Below, in pieces: positions 50,501-61,500 of a stretch of DNA of 64,000 nt. Each line of letters starts with the position of its first letter. Position 1 is the stretch's first letter. The stretch is from Hydractinia symbiolongicarpus (taxonomy: Eukaryota; Cnidaria; Hydrozoa; Anthoathecata; Hydractiniidae): assembly GCF_029227915.1 (NCBI RefSeq), contig NC_079879.1, positions 4,898,001-4,962,000 on the forward strand. The letters are read 5' to 3'. A program made the translations under genes and the position numbers. The notes under the pieces are model-generated. The model saw only the letters and a program-made list of their open reading frames with translations. It did not search any database and was not told the DNA's origin.

Positions 50501-51739
50501 GGGATCTCTTGGAAAGCAAAATATCCTGGGAACAAATAAAGAATTCCTTGAATTGGATGATGGACTGATAATTTATAGATCCACTCATGGTGACCAAATC
50601 GTAAGGAATTCGACGACTTCTGTAATGATTTATAAAACGATTGAAATATCTCAATTTCCAAAAATTTAGCTCTGGGAATAACACACAAATGAATTATTTT
50701 TACACGACGCTTAATCTTTATTACGTACTTGTATATAAATGCAATCAACCACCTCTTTTGTAGTTGACATTTTTTCGCGGAAATCGGATTATTTAATTTT
50801 TTAGACAATTTTTAGTCCCATCGAGCGCGAATATTTATTTTCTCATTACTCTGGCGACAGCAGCTATGTTCTTTTGTCAATGCTATCCTTCTAGCTCAAT
50901 GTAAAGTGTCGTCAAGAAAAGGGCCCTCGACTCTTTAAGCCTGAATACTAAAGAGATTTCCAATCTGTATCCCCCTTTACTGTTAACTTTTTACCAGTTA
51001 CTGTAGAAAAAATACAGGTCAGACTTCCCTGAAGCAGACAAAAATATTTGTCCGCCAAGGACATTTGATGCATCTTCTGAGTTAAGTACAACTTTTTTTG
51101 AATCTTTAAAAAAAGTAAAATTTGTTAATCTACAATCCTGTTTAAAACTTATCAAATTTCACTTGTCCATGGTCACAACGGACTTAGAGCGTAGGATCTT
51201 ACGTTATTTGGTTAGATTCAAAACCTTAAATTGTGATAATTCTTGCTTACGTCAGCATGTTTATTTTCTTAATTCTGGACATGCGCAGACCGTCGCGCTA
51301 ATGATTTCATAGTGCAGACACTGCAGAAATTGCCATTTTCCCAAAAATTATAAACAGGATTGCAACCAACTACGGACGTAAAATATTAGCTTAGGTCAAG
51401 TTTAAAAGTAAGTTAAGTTGATGCTCATCCCTTCTTTTTACGCACGATGGTAGAATTGTCTTTAGGTCGCGATAATACATGCCTATTTTAACTTCTATTT
51501 TCTTTTTTTCGTTCTTTTAAATTTCATGATAAAACAACTTGTCCACGATTGAGCCAGTAATGATACCTTAGACTAAACACTTTCGATACGAGTTTTTGCG
51601 CCGCAGTTATACTTTTTTATAATAACAAATTCCAAAGAAAGAGCGGTTAGCCAAACAATGTTTTACTTGTGGTTTGGAAGACAACCACACCTGAATCCCA
51701 TGGGGAAAAATTGAACTTAAAAAATAAAGATTGTTGCGA

Positions 51740-51745
51740 TTTATT
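51740..51745 (-). promoter_or_regulatory. Poly(A) signal candidate of GPCR gene A
   Basis: AATAAA on the minus strand, about 200 bases past the stop codon at 51945. Confidence 0.4.
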
Positions 51746-51944
51746 ATCTTATTTAAAACAATATAACAGTGACTCATAGTCGCGTTCTTTTGTCAGCAAA
51801 TTTGTGTTGGGAAATTAATTTCACGTGTGAAGATTGCGCTGATTAACCACTTTAGATCTGTTTTCAATTAAAATCAGATTTACAGTAGCATGTTAAAACA
51901 CAGCCTTACAATAAACGTCTTAACTAACGGTATATTTGAAAGCT

Positions 51945-54900
51945 CTATTCCCCAAATCGCATACAATCATACAAGTATAATCCAATACTAGGACTTTCAG
52001 ACCCAGCTATTGTTACGTCAGTTTCTTCAGTAAAAGTGTTACCATTGTAATTGACGTTTAGAAAATGCGACTGCACTTCACTTTTTCCCGAACTATCCGA
52101 GGAGTTATTATTGTTTCGTTTCAATGTAAGTGTCGAGGATCTACTTCGGATGGAACGAAATGATATACTTCGTAATCTTTCTCGAACCTCACTTGTATCG
52201 CATTTGTAAATAAGAGCTTTAAAAGTTTCTCTAAAATCAGGACTGCGGACCGCGTACACAAAAAAATTCATCATACTGTTGCTATAGTGAAGAAGCTTGG
52301 TGATACTGATAGACACAGTCCAGGAGTTCGCACAATGTGGGCAATACGTGTATGCGATATTCAAACAAAAAAATGGCGCCCAGCATATTACAAATAAGCC
52401 AATAATAACCGATATCGTCTTTGCTATTTGAATTTCGCGGGAAATACTGTTCAGTTGATTATCAGCAGCTGTCAGTTGGAATGCTGTGACGAATAATACG
52501 ACATACGAAAATATAATCACAAGAAGCGGGATGATAAAAGCAAATGTAAACAAAACGAGAATTAATACTTTTTGATGCTTGAAGAGAATAATGTTCGTGA
52601 CAGTTAACATTATACCGATCGTCCACGTAAACGCTATGCTAGCATAAACTGTCCGGCGAGATAAATTTAAATGATGCGCCGGGTATTTGACAGCATACAT
52701 TCTTTCTAAGCTAATAGCAGCTAGAGATAAGATCGAAGTCGTCCCAAATAATATATCCAATGCAATGAAAAATTTATTGGCGCCATCACTTGTTTTACCT
52801 AAAACATAAAAATTATAAGAGCGTAAAAAATTTTACCAGACTCTGAGTTAAATAAATTGCCGTCGCGTTCCTAAGAAAATATATTTTTGAAAGTACCAGT
52901 AGCATTAAGCTCGATATTTAATCTCGCCCCCTAAAACTTGTATCTCCCTAGCAAAAGCCTTTTACTTCTTCACAGTTATTCCAGCAGATCTCTAATTTGA
53001 TTTATATAGCTAGTATTTTTAATCAGTCCCGTGTCGAATAACCTTCTCTAAGCAACTTCACAACGAGCAATCGAACATTAAATTCACGGTATCCTATTTC
53101 TGGGAGTTACCCTCTTCTTAAAGAAACGCCACTCTACCATATCTATAAATCCATCCTCATGCCCAGGTCTCGGCCCTTTAACTGTATTACGGAGCGCTAT
53201 AAAACTCATCAGAAATGCAAAATGTTCTGAGAATCTTCATTCTCAGAACATTTTGTATGAGTTGCTATAAATCAACGAAGACATCAGAAGTTTTAGGGAC
53301 AGAAGTACACATCAAGTCTGACACAATGTCATTCTCGACCCCAGAACTCTTTGAGACAAACTCAAAATTAAGTTTTAATCTCGAAGAACTCTGGGGACGA
53401 GAATGACACCATGTATGTCTCTTTTTTTCGAGAGAACGCAAATAACAACTTTTAGGGGTGAAAAAGTGTTAAAATATAAGAACACTCACCCTCATATAAA
53501 ATTTAGACGCTTTTATAAAACCCGAAATCAACAAATTAACGAAGTCATGGCAAATCTTGAGGCACTTTTTATTACACTTTATTTCTATAAATCTGTTAAG
53601 TCTCTAACAAATAAAAACAAACGGGAAGGAAAATAGACCAATTTTAAAGTATTAATTTACACGGATTGTTTTCCTAACCATAACTAATCCGAATTCTATG
53701 TCAGCAAGTTTCAACTTTAAAATATTGCGTTGTTGATTGCGGAATATCCATCACGGAGTTTTATATCGCTCAGCTCAGGGGAAACTGCAGACCAGAAACC
53801 CCGCCTTCATTTAGATAACTTGTAGAAAATAAACATTCCAACTCAACTTCGTTCCCAACGCCTGTTGTCTCTTTTCTATAACCGGGACAACGAGTCAAAC
53901 ATGATGTCAGAAAAAGATACAAGATACCCTGGGTGTGAGGTTGGTTCCAACTTAAATTTTTTTCCTTAACGGCCCTTTTGAATCAACGCCCCTCTGAAAG
54001 CTCCAGGCGTTTATCCAAGGTTACCAACTCCATTTGGCACTAACTCTTTTAGTGTCACGCACGTGTCTGCTTTGTTAGGATTCGAGGTATCTATGACAAT
54101 AACTAAATCGTTTAACCACTGCTTAATCCACAACAAATAACTCAATTTCGTGTTATCTTTTTAGCAAAAGTCATGCAATACGATCTATTTGTTTGTTTGT
54201 TTTTCTTGTTTTCAGACGAATGAAACATGTTTTTACATTTTTCTTACAAGAACAATAATAATATGACCGAAGCCGTATGAGCTTATTGTACGTACATCTG
54301 ATTGTACTAGAATCACACTGGGTAGTTAGGTTCATCATTCAGAAAATATCTAATAAGATCACGTATTTTTGACATGTTTTTTAATCACTTCAGCGACTCT
54401 AAAATATTAGATTGAAATATCTTTTTGACTCATTCACAGGTTTGCAACTTCAAAATACTCAAAAATTCTCTAATGGACACTAATTTTCTAAGCTTTCTAT
54501 TAAAATCAACTCGAGATTTGTCAAAACAAACACTCCTCCGTAGGGCTTTTTTAATACGTTAGTTTATGATCAGTGTTTTTGCGTCACTGCCAGTCGTTAA
54601 AGGTTCAACCAATAGCCTTGTTGTTCTGGCACGTAATCTGTTCTTTGAAGAAATTAGGGACAGAAGTCGTGTAGAAGAATTATAAAAAGCTTAAAGAAAA
54701 ACACATGAAAAAAACAAAGTTAGAAATAAACAAGAATAATTAATATTACCCAGCTCTAAACATATCCAAAACGGGACAGACAAACAACCAACCATAAGGT
54801 CTGATATAGCCAGATTCACAACAAAAAAATTAGTGTAAGTACGTAGCCTTCTCGGACCATTTGTAAACGCCAATATCACAAGAGCATTTCCAAGTAAAAT

Positions 54901-55050
54901 TAACACGCATACCACACTAAGAAAAGTTACCACTGTTATGATAGACGAACTCTGTGTTGAATCACTTATTATCGACGAGTTGTTCATCGTCGATGCATTA
55001 CGACTCATATTTTTAGACACATTTAAAAACACTGATATGTTCTCCTCCAT
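51945..55050 (-). CDS. Class A GPCR A, aminergic-like, two exons, 384 aa
   Basis: Exons 54750-55050 and 51945-52798, joined in phase 1 (1155 nt coding with stop). The N-terminus has five Asn-glycosylation sequons (NIS, NVS, NMS, NAS, NSS). TM1 has GNALVIL (N1.50); TM2 has NLAISDL (D2.50); TM3 is FIALDILFGTTSIL with Asp at 3.32, the amine-binding position, then LERM in place of DRY. TM4 Trp, TM5 FIIPLL and TM6 VICWAPFF are present; TM7 is NSMMNFFVYAV in place of NPxxY. The usual Cys 3.25 is Asn, and the very short ECL2 has no Cys, so the standard disulfide is missing. The long Ser/Arg tail suits kinase and arrestin control. Plasma-membrane receptor; ligand unknown, amine likely only by D3.32. 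Gene B lies downstream in the window (upstream by transcription) as a paralogue with the same intron. Confidence 0.9.
53218..53255. repeat. Perfect hairpin, 17-base stem and 4-base loop
   Basis: CAAAATGTTCTGAGAAT, loop CTTC, then the exact reverse complement. It lies in the intron of GPCR gene A. The loop closes like a stable tetraloop. No neighbouring terminal repeats or gene are seen. Confidence 0.85.
53329..53406. repeat. Palindromic MITE-like repeat
   Basis: Arms TCATTCTCGACCCCAGAACT and, inverted, TCATTCTCGTCCCCAGAGTT, enclose about 30 bases. Same family as 56202-56314. It lies in the GPCR A intron. Confidence 0.75.
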
Positions 55051-56190
55051 CCAGATTGTGTTTATTGTTTTTGACGAGATTTAAAAAGATTTATATTTAT
55101 CACAACACGATCAATATTTGCGTGTTATAAAAGACAGTTTTGATACGCACTCAATACAGAAGTTGGTCTGTGTTTATTCGCTTCGTTTTTTTTCTATCAA
55201 AATAACGTACCAACGTTACCTGACTTCACGTTGTACAAAGCTGTTGTAATCCCTTTTGGACTTTTAATAGAACTAATTGAAAGCCACCATTATGCTATTA
55301 TCTTGGGAGGATTCACAACAATACTACAATCGTGTATTTTTGACATTTTTTTACTCCATGCACATAACTACTAAAACAGCAAGTTTTTTTTATTATATTA
55401 TAAATAGATTTTAAGCTTGTAAAAGTTATAAATTGCTAACGCATTAGAAATCAAAACATATATCCAGCCGAACATCAACAGCAGATGTTTTCGCTGGCGC
55501 TTCAATTCTACAATTGAGAAGTGTCGAAATATCGTATAGCCATAATTACAATGTATCATTAATTTTAAATATTTTTTTTTCTAACAGCACACGGCACCGT
55601 GCGTTTATGATATAGCTGACAAAATACGACTCATCTTCCCGCGAGAAGAGTTACACAATTCGATTCATATTATATATGAATCTTTAAAGGCGAGAAACCT
55701 TCCAAATATATTCAAGATCTACGTTTAAAGGAGGGCACGGTGAAAGATGTTCTTATGAAATTTTTGCATAATTTATTTGTAAACTACCGACAACCGACGA
55801 TTTTATCTGTTTCGCGACTCATAAAGAAGATACCGAAAAAAAATACTGAAAAAACATTCACTGTAAATATTGGAATAAAAGCGAGTACTAAGGGTCTTCC
55901 TCAAGTGAAGCTGTGTAATTTAATAAACAACCCTCGGGGTTAAACACCCTCTGGAATGCCCGCCCTTCGGAATAAACACATTCCAGTAAATGTTTCAAAA
56001 CAGATCTTTTAATAGACACCTCTCCTCTTGAACAAGTCTATTACATTTTGACATTTTTATTCGAGCGCTTAGTGCAAAGAAGTTAGACAAAATGTAACGT
56101 AAGAATCTACATTTTGTAGCTAAATAAAAGAATCTCTAGCTCAATTTTTCATTTTTGTAACACGCCCACCTTTTTAATAAAAACACTCCT
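55051..56190. other. Upstream region of GPCR gene A; no gene seen
   Basis: Should contain the promoter of gene A. Short plus-strand frames (for example 55740-55943) show no domain or splice context. Confidence 0.4.
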
Positions 56191-56201
56191 TAAAAATAGT
56201 G

Positions 56202-56314
56202 TCATTCTGGTCCCCAGAGCTCGTTTATTTTCAGAGCTCTGGGAAAGAGAATGAAGTGGTTTTACTCTCGTCCCCAGAACTCGTTTTTTCTCAGAGCTCT
56301 GGGAACGAGAATGA
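56202..56314. repeat. Two tandem copies of a palindromic MITE-like repeat
   Basis: Copies at 56202-56254 and 56264-56314. Each starts TCATTCT(G/C) or CTCTCG then TCCCCAGA(G/A)CTCGTTT and ends TCAGAGCTCTGGGAA(A/C)GAGAATGA, so each folds on itself. Arms match the single copy at 53329-53406. The minus-strand open frame across both is a repeat artefact. Confidence 0.8.
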
Positions 56315-57358
56315 AGTGATTTTACTTTAAACAAACGCCCAGAGGATTTACTTGAGAATGGATAACAAAGTTTGTTTAGCTACTACTTTCAGGTAACCAT
56401 TTTTGAAGAGAGCGCTCCTTACCTTGAAATGAACCTTCAGACGAAAAGCTAGAACGTTGAACAAACCTAAGGGTGAAATCTTGCAGTTTTGCTCCGGAAC
56501 TCATATCCAGAAAGTTCTACAGTCTAACTATTTGTTTTTTTAAACCCTACGAGAGGTTTTAAGTGATAAAAAGTGTTTTTCTTGTGCGTAATATGATAAT
56601 GTTCTTTCGTCGCAAAGAGTGCTTGATGTGTTATACTTGCACAAACGGAATTCAAGCCTTTTACTATTAACAACGTGAAATATAAACTACACGAAAATTT
56701 TAGAAAAATTGTTCTTATGAAAGTGCCGTCGATTTTTTGAGCGCTTCAGGACTTATTTAAAAAAAAAAATATGAAATTTAAAACACTTCTTTTTTCATTT
56801 GACTTATCTAAAAAAAGAGAAGAAATTTTTGCTGAAAACAACTATATTTGCTTGCTTTACAATGTTGTGGCAATATCTCGTTGTCCTGGTCGCAGTTATT
56901 TACGCGCCAGAAGACATAGATTTAAATTATAAAATTTAAGTATGCGGGCAACCTGAATGATGAAGTCAATATTTCACCTTCACTCAAAGTCGCATGTTAT
57001 AAGTGTACTTTTAACACTAGCAACGTGAAAACACGTACTTAGAAAGGCGAGTAAAAAACACATTAACTGAAAGAGAATTGCTAACGTTCGTTATAAACAA
57101 TTTATGAAGTATTTGTCTTTGCGCTCGTTTTGTTTCTTTTTTTAAATCAAAGTATTTCTTTCTTTTTTTCCAAACATTTTTTGTTTATAATAACATGAAC
57201 TTCGACAAATGAGTAACCATGGGAAGAATTATTTAATTTCTTTCTAAATAAACTCTCAGTCATGCCAAGACTGTTTTTTATTCGCGTAATTTTAAGATGG
57301 ACGAAATATTTACACTTAAAAATTCTGCACGTTTTTTCCGCTTGGTATTTCTATTAGC

Positions 57359-57590
57359 CAGCGGGGAAAAATTTAAATCGTGGGCAGAAAACATGGCGGC
57401 GATTAACAACTTGCTTATACTGTAAAAGAAAATACGGTCGTTCATTGCGCAAATCGTGACAAAAAGAGAAATATGGAAAAAAAGATTGCTAAGAAAAAAA
57501 AAGATTTGTGTCAGACAATTGGTTTTCAAGCTCACTTTTTATCCGCCATCATGTTTCCGCATGATTGAAACCTTTTTTTCCCGCCAAGCG
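57359..57590. repeat. Inverted repeat, about 42-base imperfect arms
   Basis: Left arm CAGCGGGGAAAAATTTAAAT, then AAACATGGCGG, pairs imperfectly with the right arm, which read inward gives TTGGCGGGAAAAAAAGGTTT, then AAACATGATGGCGG. About 140 AT-rich bases lie between. Likely a MITE between the two GPCR genes. Confidence 0.55.
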
Positions 57591-58303
57591 TTTGTTTTAA
57601 GTCCGATTGTGATCATGATTTTAGAATCAACCAATGAGAATAAGGAATTAAAGCGTAAATATTCAGTTTGCCTTAAAATTACACAATGAACTGAAAATGA
57701 GCTCGTTATAAATTTTTCGGTTAAAAGGAAAATATTTTAAGACATGTTTGTTACGAATTATTTCTTGATTTCTTTATTTACATGTTCTTAACATTTGGTT
57801 TAATCTGAGGCTAATTGTTCTTGTAAACTACAATCTTGTTCATAATTTTTTGGAAAATGGGCTTTTAGTCTTTTCTCCAATGGGTGGGGTAGGTTGAAAA
57901 TTCACTAGTCGCGGTTTCTGCGTCTGTATTTTGGAGCAATTAACAGGACAGCCCGCGGAGGTCCTGAAATTCAAGAAAAAAGAGTTTGGCAGAAATGATC
58001 ACAATTTGAAGTTTTTGATCTCCCGAAATAAGCTGAGAGCCTAAGTCCGTTGTAAACATTGAGAATTAACAAGTTCAAAGTGCCTGGGACTAATTGAAAA
58101 TGCATTAATTATTGCTTGTGGATATAGACTTCGAAGTTAAGCATACTTTCCAACATGGTTTTTTTAATTAAAATTCAAGTCAAATACGCGTTATACGCAA
58201 AAATACACTACGTTATAATTTTCCAGCAATCCTGAGTAAATAAATTTTAATACTGCTACAGAGAACACATCTAAATGAAAATATATTTTTTGTAATTAAG
58301 TTT

Positions 58304-58309
58304 TTTATT
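58304..58309 (-). promoter_or_regulatory. Poly(A) signal of GPCR gene B
   Basis: AATAAA on the minus strand about 50 bases past the stop codon at 58360. Confidence 0.6.
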
Positions 58310-58359
58310 GTTACATGCATTTATAATGGCAAAGACGAAGCACTGCTGCCACTTGCTGC

Positions 58360-60260
58360 TTATTGACAGCCGTTTAATTTTTGACTACTTGAGATAAGAA
58401 TTGTTTCATGAGTATCCGTGCTGTGAGTTGAATGTCTTGTATCAGGTAGTAAGTGTCGGTTCTGATGAATTTGTTTGTTTTTCTGGATATGCCTCAACAA
58501 ACTCGATTTTGTTCTTCGTTCAGAGAGCGACAAAGCTCGAATCCTTTCCCGTATTGCGCTTGTATTACATTTATTAAATATCAAAGCTTTAAAAGTGACT
58601 CTAAAATCAGGACTACGGACCGCGTACACAAAGAAATTCATCATACTGTTGCTATAGTGAAGAAGCTTCGAAACGTTGACCAACCACGCCAGTTTGTCAA
58701 GCTTTTCACAATTGACCGTGCAAAATAAATAGAGAATATTTACGGCGAAAAATGGCGTCCAGCAAATAACAAATAACCCTATAATGACAGAGATAGTTTT
58801 CGCTACTTGAAGTTCACGTGATAACGTACCCGTCTGATTGGATGCTTTCAGCAGGTGTTTCGCCGTGTGAAATATCATGACGTAACAGATTATAATCACA
58901 ACCAATGGAATGAAAAATGCTAAAATTAAAATCAACATGGTGTATGTTTTCTCCCCAAAATCACTATCAAAGAGAAATTTTATTGCTGTCAATATCAAGC
59001 CTGTAATCCAAGTGATAGCGATTGCAATATATACTGGTCTTTTAGTTAGGTTAAAGTGACGAGCGGGATACTTAACGGCAAACATTCTTTCAAGGCTGAT
59101 TGCTGTCAAACACAGGATTGACGTGGTCCCAAATAATATATCCAGTGAAATCAGGTATTTAAAATTTTCTTTGTCTTCACTTGTGAAATCTAAAAATAAG
59201 AAATTAAATTAAAAAACGAACAAACGAATGAATAAAAATGAAAAGATGAAAATTAAGATAAACTTTGCTGACTGTGGACCGTCTGTTTAAAATAGCAAAT
59301 CAGGGGAAAAAAGCGGAGTTTAGGTTAGTGGGGGAAAATTTAGTCACCAATGCATAGAATTAGTCGCTTTCCTCGAGTTTATCAGGGTCACAGATTAAAA
59401 AAAATATATTCAAATGTTTAAAAAGAAAATATTGCTGTTATTTTCTTTCATGTTATCCCTTCACCGTAATCATCAAAGTTCGTTAGTTATATGATAACTA
59501 TTAAATTACCGTAAGTCGGACGAAAAATAGAACATTCTAATAAAAAAAGCCTCTTATTTCCCGTTTTTCCCCAATCTATCTATTCAGTTGGACGGAAACC
59601 CTACGCTTTCACACACTTGCTTTTGTTTTTAACAAAAAACTTTTATGTGATTATTAATCCTTGATATGTGGGCGAGATTTCTTATGAGCGAGATTTTTGG
59701 GCGGTACCTCAAGCTGCCTGCGAACTTATATACTTTTGGAGTGAAAACTTTCTATGTGAAGCTAAATTTCCATTTAACAGCAAAACAAAACGAAATGGAG
59801 AAAAAAAAGAATACTTAAATTTTGATTGGCTATCTGCTAATTATTTTTTTGTTTTTATAATTTTTTGCGTTTCTGTTCGCAAACAGAAAATATCATCATC
59901 AATTAGATTTCAAAAATCACAATTATACATTCCGATCCGTTCTATTTCGTGTTTAAGTGGAAATTTGCCTTAAGAGGGAGAGAGAAGCGACCCGTTGCGA
60001 TGAAATTCGTCGAAACGACAATAGAAAAAATTTAGAAGTAATTAAAATGTCTCACCAAGCAATACACAAATCCAAAATGGTACCGATATGCAACCCACCA
60101 ACAGATCAGAGACAGCTAAATTAACCACAAAATAATTCGTGCAAGTACGCAACGCTTGTGGACCCTTTACAAAAGCCAGGATAACCAACGCATTTCCCGA
60201 AAGGATAAAAAATCCAATCACGCACAAGAAAAAGAATTCTGTTACTTCTATCGGAGTCAT
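58360..60260 (-). CDS. Class A GPCR B, aminergic-like paralogue of A, two exons, 344 aa
   Basis: Exons 60056-60260 and 58360-59189, joined in phase 1 at the same codon as in gene A, just after the TM2 motif SVPFWIC. TM1 SGNALVILAF, TM2 NLAVSDL, TM3 ISLDILFGTTSIL with D3.32, LERM in place of DRY, TM5 FFIPLV, TM6 VICWTPFF, TM7 NSMMNFFVYAV in place of NPxxY. Position 3.25 is Phe and the short ECL2 lacks Cys. The N-terminus is only about 10 residues before TM1 and has no sequon. A possible acceptor (ATGTAACAG) lies 13 bases before the ATG, so a 5' UTR exon may lie upstream. Helix-8 region and RSPDFR.TFKALI are shared with A, but the tails differ. Product of a tandem duplication; ligand unknown. 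Confidence 0.9.
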
Positions 60261-61320
60261 CTTTTTTTTCTTCTGTTACATATAAAAAAAAATGTGAGAG
60301 AATGTAAACATGTTTATTAAGAAAACAGAGAAGTTTGTCTTTCTGAATAAAATTTTGCAAACAACACAGAACTTTCCTAAATTCTGATTATATAGAATGT
60401 CAAAACTAACCTACAAAAATTCAATGACAAACAAAATTTAGGTTTGATAGTAAGATAAACAAAATGTCGATATGCGCTTGAAAAATAAATGCATAAAAGA
60501 CGTACGTAAAATATATATATTTAAAACTGAAATCTGCTATTTGCTTTCAGAAAATGTTATCTTGTCTAACAGACGGTCGATCAGAAAACTCGATCTAAAT
60601 TGAGGTTTATATATTGAAAAAGATTGAAACTGTATAAAAAGATAGATAAGATAAAAAGCTTTAATAAAGTTTTAATTATTAATAATAATCTCAGTAACAC
60701 ATTTTGCCACCTCAAAAAAAAACATTCTGATCGTTAATTCGATATTGGGGTAACATTTAAATTATTAAAACGCTAAAATGGTTTGGTAAAAAAAAAAATG
60801 AAAATGTGTTTTTGGTCTAAAGCTTAAAGCTAACCTCTTGCGGAAAAACAAGTTGTGATTTCATAAGAAAAAGCTTGAAAGGTTATCTATGAATCTTTTT
60901 GTTTTTTTGAAAAATATTTCTGAGAAATAAGTCTTGAAATTTTAGCTAATTATGCAGAATTATGACATCCTCGATTAGATGCTCAGATACAATTGCTTGT
61001 ATGAATAATAATCCGGATAACTAAGTGTTAATATTCATGTAAATATGTTCAAAATATTAAACCAGATAGGTGAAAACATGATAGACCCTTAAAACAGCAC
61101 CTCATTTTTTCTAATCGATGATGCCATTCATTAATTAATATAATCATAAAACTTGTAAGTCAAAAATCTTAAGAACTGATCGAGATTTATCAGAAAAATA
61201 AAAATATTCATAGCAACTTTACCAGCTCTTTCATATGTAACTGTCAAAATCAAGTAAACTTTGATGAGATAAAATTGTTGAAAGAACCAAGGTAAAACAA
61301 GGATTGGATTATACCAAAAG
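60261..61320. other. Upstream region of GPCR gene B; no gene seen
   Basis: AT-rich sequence that should hold the promoter and any 5' UTR exon of gene B. No recognised feature. Confidence 0.4.
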
Positions 61321-61329
61321 TTTCGAAGA

Positions 61330-61500
61330 TCTTAGTGCTTCAGCACTTTCGCAGGTTTCGCGAGTGGAAAAATTTGCGCATTTTTGGCATTACGCGAACG
61401 TAAAATTTTGCAAATGAGCTGTATTAACAGATTTTGCGAACACTAACTTTTGCGGATTGATGATACTAGTATTAACTTTCGCAAAAATAAACCCTCAAAT
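61330..61500. repeat. TTTCGCAA-rich dispersed repeat
   Basis: CACTTTCGCAGGTTTCGCGA, TTTGCGCATTTTTGGCATTA, GATTTTGCGAACACTAAC and TTTCGCAAAAATAAAC follow in 170 bases. Similar words (GTTCGCAAAAATTTCGG, GATTCGCAAAAATGGC) occur near 3034 and 3320 in the NPM1-like gene. Likely a MITE family. Confidence 0.5.

Noticed and set aside
50241-50669. 142-codon plus-strand frame with a GTAAGG near its start
   Set aside because: Overlaps a dispersed repeat, shows no domain, and has no convincing partner exons.
56149-56334. Frame with an internally repeated peptide
   Set aside because: The repeat is only the translation of two tandem palindromic MITEs.
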